Virus record (IMG/VR): IMGVR_UViG_3300036881_000016
Coordinates: 1-64,000 of that record
Strand: one strand, 5' to 3'
Length of the DNA stretch: 64,000 bases
Origin: a virus
Translations under genes and position numbers: made by a program
Notes under the pieces: generated by a model
The model's database searches: none
Told to the model about the DNA's origin: nothing
The model's input: the letters and a program-made list of their open reading frames with translations, nothing else
Part shown: positions 43,689 through 53,900 of the stretch, one piece after another
Numbering within the stretch: the first letter of the stretch is position 1
How the letters are laid out: every line of letters starts with the position of its first letter

Positions 43689-43957
43689 CTCCCAACTCTT
43701 TTATGCTTCAAGTGGTATCCTTTTCTATAAGCTGCTACACGCTTGATTTTGTAGCCTGTCTTATGCTTGTAGGCCTTGTGTTTAATTCCCTTCTTGTATG
43801 GCGCCGTTCTGTGGATGTGATAGCCTGTCTTATGAACGTAACTTTTATGGGGGTGGTGCGCTTTCGGTCGCGCTCCTCGAGCACCTGGTCTAGCTGCATG
43901 ACTGCCTTTGTGGGGATGGCGAATACCCTTTTTATGTATATAAATTCCACGGGGCAC
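43685..43957 (-). CDS. His/Lys/Gly-rich basic repeat protein
   Basis: 90 residues, about a fifth His and a fifth Lys/Arg. Repeating 'HKTGY' and 'KKGIKH' units: IYIHKKGIRHPHKGSHAARP then SYVHKTGYHIHRTAPYKKGI. No known family; strong nucleic-acid or metal (Zn/Ni/Cu) binding is plausible. Neighbours are coiled-coil membrane proteins in a late operon. Confidence 0.55.
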   Translation of the reverse strand: MPRGIYIHKKGIRHPHKGSHAARPGARGARPKAHHPHKSYVHKTGYHIHRTAPYKKGIKHKAYKHKTGYKIKRVAAYRKGYHLKHKRVGR

Positions 43958-43969
43958 CGCACCGGTCTC

Positions 43970-44089
43970 CTATGGCCAAACGCGCCTCGCAAGGATATTA
44001 TGGATGTGCCCATCAGAAACTCCAAATTTGCTAACTAACTGAGCTATATGTAACGCACCATCCCAACCGAAAATTTCACTCAGTTTCAT
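43970..44089 (-). CDS. 39-residue HTH peptide
   Basis: MKLSEIFGWDGALHIAQLVS then KFGVSDGHIHNILARRVWP. Looks like the helix-turn-helix tail of the HNH proteins, detached from any nuclease. May be a remnant or a tiny regulator. Confidence 0.45.
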   Translation of the reverse strand: MKLSEIFGWDGALHIAQLVSKFGVSDGHIHNILARRVWP

Positions 44090-44117
44090 TTATTACTCCG
44101 CTGGCATTGCATTTTAT

Positions 44118-45677
44118 TTAGATCAGGTTAAGTCCGACTCCTGAATATGTTGCGCCCCCCTCAAGCTGAATGTTAGCTCCTGTGCCTGAATCAAGGAAGT
44201 CATTGGCAATTGCACGAGTACTGGTGACAGTTGAGGAGTTAATCAACAACCCATACAATGTGTTGGGCGCTGCTGCAGTCCATACGACATTTCCTATTAA
44301 CGTGGTGTGGTCATGGGTAGCTCCGGAAGCGCCCCATAACGAGATGCCTGAATACAGGCTATTCGCCTGAAGACCACATTGGGCAATCTCGTTATTCGTG
44401 AGCATATTGTACAGCATATTACATCCGGCCGTATTGCCGACCAATTTCAAGCCGTCCCCCGCCGAGCCGGTAATTATATTTCCTGCCACTTTGTTAGCGT
44501 CGCAGTGCGATCCTGCCGGAGCGCTGACATAAAGTCCTTCACCCCCTACGGTGCTAATCTGGTTATCTTTTATAAACCCATAATTACCGCTAAAGGCAAT
44601 GCCACAGGCGTAACACAACTCGATAAGACTATTCCGAATAATCTGGTTTGAGTTATACCCCGCGGGCTCCTCAAAGAAAATCCCCCCGCCTTTGGCTCCG
44701 GTTATGGTCATATCGTAAACGAGCACATTACCCCCCGTTGCGTGAATTCCGTGTTGTCCAGTAGGCGACGGCCACACGTTAGTATTGCCTGTTCCTAAAG
44801 TGTAACCTGCACCACCGCCATTGAGTAACATATCATGCACCACGATATCCGTCGATGCCCCTATATCGACCATAGGAACGTCGTCGGCACCGATCCCCAT
44901 CGTGATCGTTGTCTGGTCGCCGCAACCTGCAAAAATCGTGCCACTAGGAGGGGTGATGCTACTATCTATAACGCAGTCACCTTCGCTGAGCATTACCGTT
45001 CCGCCGCAGAGAGGCAGCGCATCGAACGCTTCATTTATGATCTCCTCTGCGTCAGCGTAGCCGGCAGTCGTTGGAATTTGGAAGTCCGCATTTTGTCGCA
45101 TCTTGGGACTCGCGTTTGGCATAGCGACTATTACCGCATAAGCCTGAGCGCCACCGGTTGCCACGAACTTGCGCTGGTCAATAAGATTGACGTTCGTGAC
45201 CATCGACAGCCCTTGCGTCACATTGATCTGACAGATAGGAATCTGCCATCGCACACCATACGTCTGCGTGAGCGACTGTGGCATTGGACCGGAGAGTTTG
45301 CTGCCAGACGGATACGCGGCTCCGTTAGTCCCTGGTAGAATCTTCGAGGTAATACCGCCGTTCAACCCCCATTTACATTCAAGGACTAACAGATCGGCTC
45401 TGGTTCCAGCAGAAGTATTAGGGGCGATGTCCGGCGGTCCGAACGATTTGATCGTATCATTGATGTAGCCGTGGCCTTGAATATAGGCGGCTCCGGTGTC
45501 CATATTGATTGTCAACGGCTGTGCCGGATCGCCGGTCACTTCGAGTTGGTTAAGCGAGTCATTGAAGCTCACCGACATAACGCCGGTTCCCATCAGGTAC
45601 CTGAATAACTGAGCCCACTGGTTCTCAGTCATCGTATTTCCTGGTTGTGTCGAAAATGGATAGCTTGATTCAGTCAT
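44118..45677 (-). CDS. Tail fibre/tailspike with right-handed beta-helix
   Basis: 519 residues. N-terminal ~190 (NQLEVTGDPAQPLTINMDTG, a baseplate-wedge-like module) then repeated short Asn/Gly-rich rungs (VYDMTITGAKGGGIFFEEPA, IIRNSLIELCYACGIAFSGN) typical of parallel beta-helix pectate-lyase-like spikes. Probably binds or degrades host surface sugars. No catalytic residue identified. Confidence 0.7.
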   Translation of the reverse strand: MTESSYPFSTQPGNTMTENQWAQLFRYLMGTGVMSVSFNDSLNQLEVTGDPAQPLTINMDTGAAYIQGHGYINDTIKSFGPPDIAPNTSAGTRADLLVLECKWGLNGGITSKILPGTNGAAYPSGSKLSGPMPQSLTQTYGVRWQIPICQINVTQGLSMVTNVNLIDQRKFVATGGAQAYAVIVAMPNASPKMRQNADFQIPTTAGYADAEEIINEAFDALPLCGGTVMLSEGDCVIDSSITPPSGTIFAGCGDQTTITMGIGADDVPMVDIGASTDIVVHDMLLNGGGAGYTLGTGNTNVWPSPTGQHGIHATGGNVLVYDMTITGAKGGGIFFEEPAGYNSNQIIRNSLIELCYACGIAFSGNYGFIKDNQISTVGGEGLYVSAPAGSHCDANKVAGNIITGSAGDGLKLVGNTAGCNMLYNMLTNNEIAQCGLQANSLYSGISLWGASGATHDHTTLIGNVVWTAAAPNTLYGLLINSSTVTSTRAIANDFLDSGTGANIQLEGGATYSGVGLNLI

Positions 45678-45692
45678 TTTTACTCCTTTATT

Positions 45693-46211
45693 TTAAGCAA
45701 CTTTTCTAGCGATAGGCATTTTTTTATGATCTCGAAGCGCGATTGTCAAGCCGTCAGCCTGAGTCGGAGGCAACGGCAATACCGCCGTCAGTGACACATC
45801 CGGAGGTTCATAGCCGGCAGGCGTCTGTGCGATTGTCGGCAATGGATTTTTGGCGCCCCAATCGACACTTAATTCGTTCGCCCACTTGGTAGTCTTCCAA
45901 GCCGGAGAAGCGGCGGCAGAGGCGCTCGCAGCAGGCGTCGCTTTTGGTGTCGCAGCTGGCGCGGTTGGCGTGGCCGCTTTAGTGGTGGATGCTACCGATT
46001 TCTGAATCGCTGCAAAGACATCGTTCTCTGCGCCACCGCCGCAGCTCGAGACTTGCGATCCGTCGCATAAGACCGCGCAGGGGTAACACGCGCAACTGCC
46101 CGATTCAGTATTGTTGTATTTAATGTCCGCATTATTGAGCATCGTTTCAAGGTTAGCGCAATGCGGACATCCTGACAAAGTGATTATCGTTGGTGTACAA
46201 GCTTGTGCCAT
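45693..46211 (-). CDS. Glutaredoxin/thioredoxin-like protein with tail-associated C-terminus
   Basis: 172 residues. The N-terminal MAQACTPTIITLSGCPHCAN, with CPHC at 15-18, then CACYPCAVLCDGS, is a small thioredoxin fold. An Ala/Pro/Thr-rich linker and a C-terminal ~60 residues (DVSLTAVLPLPPTQADGLTI) resemble a tail attachment part. Redox enzymes in fibre operons are rare. May shape disulfides of the Cys-containing fibres; inference. Confidence 0.6.
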   Translation of the reverse strand: MAQACTPTIITLSGCPHCANLETMLNNADIKYNNTESGSCACYPCAVLCDGSQVSSCGGGAENDVFAAIQKSVASTTKAATPTAPAATPKATPAASASAAASPAWKTTKWANELSVDWGAKNPLPTIAQTPAGYEPPDVSLTAVLPLPPTQADGLTIALRDHKKMPIARKVA

Positions 46212-46229
46212 TTTTCTTTCACCTTTTAG

Positions 46230-48248
46230 TTACGGGAAGTTCCCGCCAAGCGATTCCCAATCAGACCATTTTTCAGAAGCGGTGCCAAAGCTTCTATGCC
46301 ATATCGCTCGGTCGTTGCCACGGGCAAAATAATGAACCGTGGAACCATCTGCAGTAATTTGTACCTCCGGAGAACTGACTATAGTTGTGTTGTCAGTTAC
46401 CCACGAGTTCCAAAAAGCTCCGTTGTATTCTCTGTATGCTACCTTATTGTTGCTAGTCGTGATAAACAGATAAATCTTGCCATTATACCCACACGCGGCA
46501 GGGTGGTTCGTTGATTCTACTTTCGGACCTCCAAGCGAATGCCACGCACTCCAAGCGGTCCCGCTCCAATATCTCCACCATGTATAGCCATCGGTGCCTT
46601 GCACAAATACTGCAAGCTGGTTAGCTGCATAACTGCACGCTCCTGGTCCGGAATTTGCTTTGCCGCCGAGAGTAAGCCACTGTGACCAGACGCCATCGTT
46701 GTAGTATTTTTGGAACACGGCGCCGTTAGTGCCGGTAACAAATATATCATTCCTTAAGGGGGCCATTGAACAACATGCAGGACCATGCGCCGTCTGACCG
46801 CCGAGATTGGTCCACGCCACATAGTTGCTACCCTCATATGTGGTTTCGTACACGGCACCGTTTGTTCCCACCACATACACAGAGACATACTCGGGCGTCC
46901 GGGAAACTGCGCAAGGGGAATAGTTGAAGGTTCCGTCCCCACCCGGAAGTATCCAGCCAGACCACGACGTCCCGTCGAATGTGTTGTGAGTGAGTGCTGA
47001 TGGCTGCGTTCCGTTACAACCAAAAACATCTATTGTATGTAAACCGTCGTTCAGCACTGCTGCTGCGTGTGTCCCTGGTGCAATTATGGGCGCGGCATTA
47101 GGTGGTGTAGGGCCACCGCTGGCGGCTGTAATGGCTTCCGATGGAGGGGCAGGCCCGGCTGATCCGGGGTTCACGAAACAAACATTATACGCTCTTTTCT
47201 CGGCTGTATCACTGCCCACAAAAAAGGAGAAACTTCCATCTTTCTCTGGCCATATCTTCCCCAATGACCAACTCTTCCCTGCGGGGTTGCGCGTCCATAT
47301 CTCAAGCTGTCCGGTGTAAGGTCTATCGGCAATCCAATGTTCAGAATTATCTACCCATCCAGCAATACCAGAGATTTGAACCTTAAACTCAATATGCTGC
47401 GAGGTGCTACTGCCTGAGACGCCGGTGAAGCCGATCCATAAGTGTTTACAGGGACATTGAACCTGTGGCACTGCAGCTTTGGCGGCGGTAGAACCGGATG
47501 CTGATGCTGTAGGTACTGCCCCTCCCGCCCACAACGGAAGGTCATCTTTCCAATTACCACCACCAGAAAGGTTTAACGCTGTATTATCTTCTCTCCAAGA
47601 ATAAAAATAACATCCACATGGGAATCCAGTCACAGCGTCATCAGCGCAAGGAGAACCAGTATCAATACAGTTACCTATAGAGTAGGCTGAACCAAGGCCC
47701 ATCCCGCTACCGTTTATAACAAGCTGAAGGTAATAATTTGTATGAAGCTGCACGTCCCAATTTGGCCATACATAATATGTCCTACCCTCACTTCCAACGG
47801 AGGGAGCCCCCATATTAACAGGCGCAGAATTCCCGGTGCCCACCCATAACTGACAACTTGCGCTTAATGTACCTTCGACAGTAAAATTATAGGTACTTGC
47901 ATAGCCGGAACCGCTACCTACACCATGGAAATATGCGTACAAATTGTTTCCACCGGCGGCAAATAATTTTCCATCATTTCCATTTTGGTAATCAGTTATA
48001 CCTGCCATCGGCCACCACTGATTAACATTCAATCCAACTTGCCAGGTGTGTTGGTACGGATTACTAAGGCCACCATAAACTCGTATTCCATCAGTATTTG
48101 CATCTAGTGGACCCCATACCGGATGCCCAACTGAATTTAGGGCGTATTGATTTCGTACTGCAGATCCGTTATAAGTACTACCGCCGGTGCCAAAATTTGT
48201 GATGCCGGAAGAGTTATTAGCAAAAGTGTAATGGATATATTGTGACAT
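46230..48248 (-). CDS. Tail fibre with PLL-type lectin propeller
   Basis: 672 residues. Residues 1-250 are an Asn/Gly-rich N-terminal module (YFHGVGSGSGYASTYNFTVE), then a beta-sandwich region, then about six W-rich blades (e.g. SWSGWILPGGDGTFNYSPCA; VWSQWLTLGGKANSGPGACS; AWSAWHSLGGPKVESTNHPA) of the PLL/DUF346 lectin family. Lectin repeats bind host glycans (fucose, O-methyl sugars in known members). Receptor-binding fibre candidate. Confidence 0.7.
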   Translation of the reverse strand: MSQYIHYTFANNSSGITNFGTGGSTYNGSAVRNQYALNSVGHPVWGPLDANTDGIRVYGGLSNPYQHTWQVGLNVNQWWPMAGITDYQNGNDGKLFAAGGNNLYAYFHGVGSGSGYASTYNFTVEGTLSASCQLWVGTGNSAPVNMGAPSVGSEGRTYYVWPNWDVQLHTNYYLQLVINGSGMGLGSAYSIGNCIDTGSPCADDAVTGFPCGCYFYSWREDNTALNLSGGGNWKDDLPLWAGGAVPTASASGSTAAKAAVPQVQCPCKHLWIGFTGVSGSSTSQHIEFKVQISGIAGWVDNSEHWIADRPYTGQLEIWTRNPAGKSWSLGKIWPEKDGSFSFFVGSDTAEKRAYNVCFVNPGSAGPAPPSEAITAASGGPTPPNAAPIIAPGTHAAAVLNDGLHTIDVFGCNGTQPSALTHNTFDGTSWSGWILPGGDGTFNYSPCAVSRTPEYVSVYVVGTNGAVYETTYEGSNYVAWTNLGGQTAHGPACCSMAPLRNDIFVTGTNGAVFQKYYNDGVWSQWLTLGGKANSGPGACSYAANQLAVFVQGTDGYTWWRYWSGTAWSAWHSLGGPKVESTNHPAACGYNGKIYLFITTSNNKVAYREYNGAFWNSWVTDNTTIVSSPEVQITADGSTVHYFARGNDRAIWHRSFGTASEKWSDWESLGGNFP

Positions 48249-48262
48249 TGTATTCTCTTTAT

Positions 48263-48955
48263 CTATTTTGAAGCGCCGCCGTAATGTTGAATCAACTCTT
48301 GCGCCAAGTCTACACAGCTAGAAGATAGGGTATTAGAATCACCCCAAAAACATATAGTATCACAGCCGCCCTGGTCAATAATGTTCATATAATTAGCTGC
48401 AAATCCTAGCGGATTTGGATACTGGATCAAGATGCCTAGATGTCGCGCACCCGCTGTCACCGCTGCTGAAAGGCAATCCAATGTAGAGAGCACAGTTAAA
48501 CCATTCTGTCCATCGTAGGTCTGTATATAGTCCCAATGTCCCCCTACAGGGTGGTTCCAAGGAGCCGCATACATATTCACTTGTTCACCAAATAAGGCTG
48601 AAGTAATGTCCAATAGTCCATAGTTAATGTATGTACAATAGTTCGCCGCTGTGCCCACCACAGAGCCCCCGCACCCTTCACCTGCAATGCAGTCCCATCC
48701 AGAACTTGCCAATGCACTGAAATATCCCGCATACGGTGCACCCGCTGCGTTAGGTTGCGTAACGGCTGTCGACACATCATTAAGAGTACTGAATACTGCA
48801 GTTGGGATTCCGGCACGATGTATTGCAGCCGCAGTTCCGGCAGCAACGCCGGTGCCGTCCCACGGATACACAAGTCCTGCTTCGTTGAACCCCATTGAGG
48901 CTAATTGACTGAGGTTATCAAGATTGCCGAAATGCGCCGCAAACCGTTTCGCCAT
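48263..48955 (-). CDS. TIM-barrel glycosidase-like tail protein
   Basis: 230 residues. MAKRFAAHFGNLDNLSQLAS, then AGLVYPWDGTGVAAGTAAAI, WDCIAGEGCGGSV..., 'HLGILIQYPNPLGFAANYMN'. Arrangement resembles GH-like TIM barrels in the 36081 and 50985 proteins. Catalytic residues not assigned. Between lectin-like fibre genes. Confidence 0.5.
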   Translation of the reverse strand: MAKRFAAHFGNLDNLSQLASMGFNEAGLVYPWDGTGVAAGTAAAIHRAGIPTAVFSTLNDVSTAVTQPNAAGAPYAGYFSALASSGWDCIAGEGCGGSVVGTAANYCTYINYGLLDITSALFGEQVNMYAAPWNHPVGGHWDYIQTYDGQNGLTVLSTLDCLSAAVTAGARHLGILIQYPNPLGFAANYMNIIDQGGCDTICFWGDSNTLSSSCVDLAQELIQHYGGASK

Positions 48956-49432
48956 TTAGTCTAGATTTCCCCCCAAGTCCACCCACGCTGCACTCCAAGC
49001 GGTGCCGCTCCAAATTCTCTGCCAGAGTTCGCCCGACATTCCCTGCCCATACACCCAAATCGAGGTCTTAGCACCGCTCGCGCCGGAATTGTAACAATAC
49101 GCAGTCAGTCCTGAACTGAACTGGCCGCCAAGGCTACCGTTCCATGCGCTCCAGATGCCGGCTGCATACGATCTGTACCAGCACGCTTGGTCACTTCCCA
49201 CAACGAAAATCCAATGAGAAGTGCCATCTGTGCAAGCAGCAGGATTGAACCCCTTCGCTTCAAGAACGGTTATACGCTCTTCGTGATCTGCCTGAGTTTC
49301 AAGGACGCCACTGTCCCCATTAACCTGTACCTGGTCGTTCAGCGTGCTATTAATATCACTAATACTTGCACTGTGGTTGATGAGGTTCTGAGCCACTGCA
49401 TTTTTATAATCCGCGTCGCTTGCGTTTAACAT
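48956..49432 (-). CDS. Short lectin-type fibre protein
   Basis: 158 residues. N-terminal coiled coil (NHSASISDINSTLNDQVQVN, VLETQADHEERITVLEA) for trimerisation, then two W-rich blades (AGIWSAWNGSLGGQFSSGLT; TAWSAAWVDLGGNLD). Probably a tail-tip fibre. Confidence 0.6.
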   Translation of the reverse strand: MLNASDADYKNAVAQNLINHSASISDINSTLNDQVQVNGDSGVLETQADHEERITVLEAKGFNPAACTDGTSHWIFVVGSDQACWYRSYAAGIWSAWNGSLGGQFSSGLTAYCYNSGASGAKTSIWVYGQGMSGELWQRIWSGTAWSAAWVDLGGNLD

Positions 49433-49434
49433 AA

Positions 49435-50985
49435 TTACGCCATTAACATCTGTTGAATCTGTTTTGTAGTCACTTTCTGCGTTTTCATCGCCTGAGTGGG
49501 TTGCTTGGCTAAAGCTGCTGAAAGTGCTGTCCCTGAACCACCGCCGCTCGTGGAAGTCGGAACGGAGTATTGGATAGCTGTTATAATCTCAGTTACCTGT
49601 CGGCTCCCTACGACAATAATCACTTTATCCCCTAACTGGAAGTCTCGAGGATACCTGACCTGATCCGTCTCTTGGATCGTCAGCGTCATAGATGTGTTTA
49701 TGATCGATTGTGTGAGTGCAAGGTTGTTCGTTTGAACCATGCTGGCATTGATAATCGCCGAGGAATCCGTTGCTTTCGACGTAGCCGCACTTATCCACGA
49801 CTCCCATCGACCGAAACTGCCGATTGAAGCAATGTCGCCACTGGGTAGCATTGTCTTATCGGGACCTGTATCAGGCCCGCAGCCCCATATCATATTCGCA
49901 GTAGGATGGCCACTAGCGAGCGTATAATCTTTCAGGTTGCCACTTTCGACGCTGAAGATAAGATCGTTGTTTTGTGCCAGGTTGTTGCCGATGAACGTGT
50001 CAAAAACCAGCTCATTGCCGACCTGCGTGGTCTGGAAGTTGACACTTCCGCTCGCGCATACGTCCTGAACCTGCGTCAAAAGATTCTCGCCGCGAGCACT
50101 CGAGGTAATGACGCCGCCTACTGCTGTCGGCGCAGCAACCGCTAGATACGGGATTGCTCGGGTGCCGAACTGGTCAGAGCACGCTCCTATGCCTGCATTA
50201 AAGAAAACCAGCTCCTTAGCTACTTTATCAGCAGGGCCGGTTCTTATGTCGTAGCCTGTGTAAGCTGGATCATCAACGATGCCGCCACTCGTCTGGTATA
50301 CCATGCCGCCAGTCGTCGCTATGTCAGGCGTAAGGATCGCTGGATACTGTTGCGGGACCGCTAGTGTCAGGGTATTGGTGCTGAAGTCTACACCTGAAAG
50401 GGCGATCGAAGCGCTTGCGTAAGAACTGTTAAGTTGATTCCAGTTTGAATACACCGTTCCGTCCGGACCGACAAGTTGAACGGTATTGCCCTCCATGAAG
50501 CCTTCGGCGTCTGCAACCACGATCGGTACATCGTATTCTTCACCTGCAGGGCAGCCTTTAGTGACGCTCGTTGAGATGCCCACGCACGAACGTAGAACCC
50601 CAAACTTCCATTTCTGTGCCACAACATCGAAGATCGGACCTGTCACGACGGGGTAACAGATTCTCGCAGAAAGGTAAGCGTTGTCACAACCGCCGATAAT
50701 TGTTGTTGTTTCCGCACCTGCCGATAATGTTTGCTTAATGCCCTGCGATGAAATTGGACCGTCGATCAGCAAGACGCCATCTCGATAGAACTTAACGCCG
50801 CTGTTCTCGTCGATATCGTAGCTGTTAAAATCCTGAGTCCGCATGTCCAACTGCCAACTCGAGACGTCATTCAGCTTGAGCGTATGTAGCCATTGCGTGA
50901 ACCGCGTGATCTCGTCTACGTCTTCCAAGTCCTTGTCACGTAAGACTATGACATTATCCGCTTCGACTAGAGGACTTCCTGGCAC
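49435..50985 (-). CDS. Tail/baseplate protein, ReqiPepy6 gp37-like
   Basis: 516 residues directly after the distal tail gene. NVIVLRDKDLEDVDEITRFT, 'DFNSYDIDENSGVKFYRDGV', LLIDGPISSQGIKQ... resemble Siphovirus Gp37-like tail proteins, which form the tail tip/hub. C-terminal YPRDFQLGDKVIIVVGSRQV and a Gln-rich end. One-base overlap with the upstream gene. Confidence 0.6.
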   Translation of the reverse strand: MPGSPLVEADNVIVLRDKDLEDVDEITRFTQWLHTLKLNDVSSWQLDMRTQDFNSYDIDENSGVKFYRDGVLLIDGPISSQGIKQTLSAGAETTTIIGGCDNAYLSARICYPVVTGPIFDVVAQKWKFGVLRSCVGISTSVTKGCPAGEEYDVPIVVADAEGFMEGNTVQLVGPDGTVYSNWNQLNSSYASASIALSGVDFSTNTLTLAVPQQYPAILTPDIATTGGMVYQTSGGIVDDPAYTGYDIRTGPADKVAKELVFFNAGIGACSDQFGTRAIPYLAVAAPTAVGGVITSSARGENLLTQVQDVCASGSVNFQTTQVGNELVFDTFIGNNLAQNNDLIFSVESGNLKDYTLASGHPTANMIWGCGPDTGPDKTMLPSGDIASIGSFGRWESWISAATSKATDSSAIINASMVQTNNLALTQSIINTSMTLTIQETDQVRYPRDFQLGDKVIIVVGSRQVTEIITAIQYSVPTSTSGGGSGTALSAALAKQPTQAMKTQKVTTKQIQQMLMA

Positions 50986-53900
50986 TATATTCCCTCGTAT
51001 CGCTGTATCAACTGCACGTTAATCATACTTTGTCCATACGTAGCGAGGCCCATTTCAACTTCGATAACGTTAGCTGTCGGCACGAACCCCCAAAACGTAT
51101 TCCCGTCAGGGTCCATTGCGAAGCGCAGGTTATACATCCCGCCCACATCGGTCGTACTTCCTGACGAAGCTGGCACCCATACACTTATACTTCCCGAACC
51201 GTGGCACGTTGGGCATACTTCGGTGCCTCCGCAGGTAGCGCATGCAGCGATAACGCCGGTTCCGTGACAGGTGGGACATACTTCTGATTTCATATAGCCG
51301 CTTCCGATAAAGTCCGCAGCCCGCGTGCTACCGACGGTATGCGCTTGCTCAGTCGCGTCTATAACGACTGCTTCGCCAGCTACTAGATCGTGGTTAAGCT
51401 GAAAGACGTCGCCAGTTGTAACATTCGTGAGTGTTGGAACGCACCCCGGCCCTGTAATTGTCCACACAGGAAATGTTTTATCTTCTCCATTGTTTTGCAG
51501 GACCACGCGAGCCCCGATGAAGTTCTGGCCGAGGCGCCACGTCATCGGCGGTCCGCAAGTGTCCTCGAGCACATCATCTGAAACAGGGTCAACTCCCGTA
51601 GTATGGACGCCACAGAACGCTTTAACAAAGATTCCACCGCGATAGATCGCAATCGTGGCAGGCATACCGCCTTTCAGGGCGTCAATCGCCCCATACGGCG
51701 GTGGCACAGGTGGCCCACATGCACAGTGAAACGCATACGCTTCTGGATACAGAACCTTAGCTGCGTCCATGCCAATGCTCAGTTCGGTTCCATCGTAACT
51801 CGGATCGTGATCCTGAATCTCAACGAATGTCAGCGCCAGATTGGTAAACTCTGCCTGCAGCGCGTGAAGCTGCGCCTTTGCGGTGAGGCACGGGGGACAA
51901 CCGCGCATCCAGAAGATCACTATATTGCAGTTATCATTAATTCCCGCCGTGTCTCGCGTGGCCCCGGTAGGCGTCAAAAACGTGTCATTAGTGTCAACTT
52001 CCGTGACATACGCTTCACCCGCAACCGTGTAATTATTAGCAAGCGGATTAGCCAATGTCAGAACAGTTGGGCTATCCACGGAAGAAATTTCGTTCACCTC
52101 TTTAACCAGTAGGGTATCAACGACGCAAAGGTTTAGCGTAACACCGAATGCCGACGGGGCGGTGAATCCTAGATGTGTAGAATCTCCGGCGTACATGACC
52201 CTAAATGTGTGAATGCCTACGGTGCTTGTAAACGGAATATCATAGTTCCCTGCGCTGTTAGTAGTAGTTGTAGCCCGTTGCGTCCACGTGCCGGATACGT
52301 CTTCCCACAGGCTGATGGTTGCTCCCGTGAGCGCTGCGCCGGTAATCAGTTCTGTCAATGTGCCTGTAAACTCACACGTCCCTGCGGGACTCGTAGTGTA
52401 GTTCATTGTAAGACTAACCGCTTTATGTGTCGGTTGCGTCCACGTATAGGTAGTCCCGTCTAAGAGATGCGTTCCGGGGTAGTATCCTGCAATCTCAGAT
52501 ATTATGGTATCAAAATTGAGCGACTTATAAAGACTAATCTGCTCGGGTTCACTATCCCGCGCGGTTACTGCGTTATACTTAGGTCGGAACCACACGACAA
52601 AACTTGTCATCCCTACGTAGTTGATGTAACTCCAATCAAAGACGTCTTTATACGTCGGTGAGGTTCCATTCAAAGAGTTAGTAAGCATCTCGTTAATGCC
52701 CTTTGAATCGTCTGGCCGAACATACGCAAGTATCCCGCTCTTGACGCTTGGAGATGATAGATACGCCGCCGTAGTCCACGCTTGCACATAGGGAAGCGAC
52801 GCTGATTGGTAGAGATCAAAGTTGTTATGATAAACGCCTGTGCCAGATGTGTCGGGGTTTGTCGTCGTCCCTGGCCACGGTGTAGCATTATCATTGATAT
52901 ATTTGAGCCCAAGCGAGTTAAGGTATGCTGGATCACCCACCCTATCACCTGAGTTGCCGCCCATAACATAGCGCCATCCGGCGTTATAGAGTGAGACGAG
53001 CCAATCGTGCCACGTAGAGAGCGGCTTTGTGTGGTCGTTCGTGACAACGGAGATATCAATCGCGGCCCACATATTATTCCCGTAATTTGGGTTGGCCGCG
53101 TGGGTATCGTGGATAATGTGATATTCAGTTGAATAGTTATCGCTAGTTGCCTCGGCAATGCAGATGATACCCATAAAACCGTTGTAACCGAAGTATTGTA
53201 TCTCACCGTCGTTAATCATGCTCGGCGGTAAGCCAGCCATATAATTAATAGGATATGTAAACGTTCCAATCGCCACTACAAGAGAGGCCTTAGAAGCCGC
53301 AAACGATCCGTATTTAACGTTGCCTTCGAGCGCACCGAATATCTTTTCGAACAGCCACGTAAGCCACGATGATAGCGACGGGTCTTGTTTTGTTATAGTG
53401 GTAACAGTATCTCCTGCGTAACTTGCTGTATAAGAAACCCATCCAACATGCGGTTCCCGGACGGTTATTGAATAAGCACCATTTTTGTCTGTCGTTGCAC
53501 TCCCCATATTCGACATTCCCATCGGTGTAGACCTTTGTAGCGCAATCTTTTGCCCTATGACTCCTACATTTTTTGCTTTAAGCGTGCCGGATAACGTGAA
53601 TGTACTATTAACCGCTGGATTACTAGGAGAAACCGCTAATGTTAGTGTCGTTGCGGCGGTAGTTCCGACTGTGATCGGCAACGTTGGAGAAGTGGATGTG
53701 TGGAAATTTACTTCATCGGCTAGAAGTTTCACTATGAACGAGAATACGTCCTCGATGTCAGGAATCCATGTGAAGTTATAATTGCCGTTCGCGTTTGTTA
53801 TAACGGTATGCGTAGTCGTCACTCCGTTGGAAGTGGTCATACTAACCTCGCATACAGAGTTTGAAACATTCGTGCCGCTCACTGAAACGGCTGTTCCAGA

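Noticed and set aside
46190-46260. gggaagttcccg palindrome as another parS-like site
   Set aside because: Only a different 12-bp palindrome at the start of a coding gene; does not have GTTTCC/GGAAAC arms.
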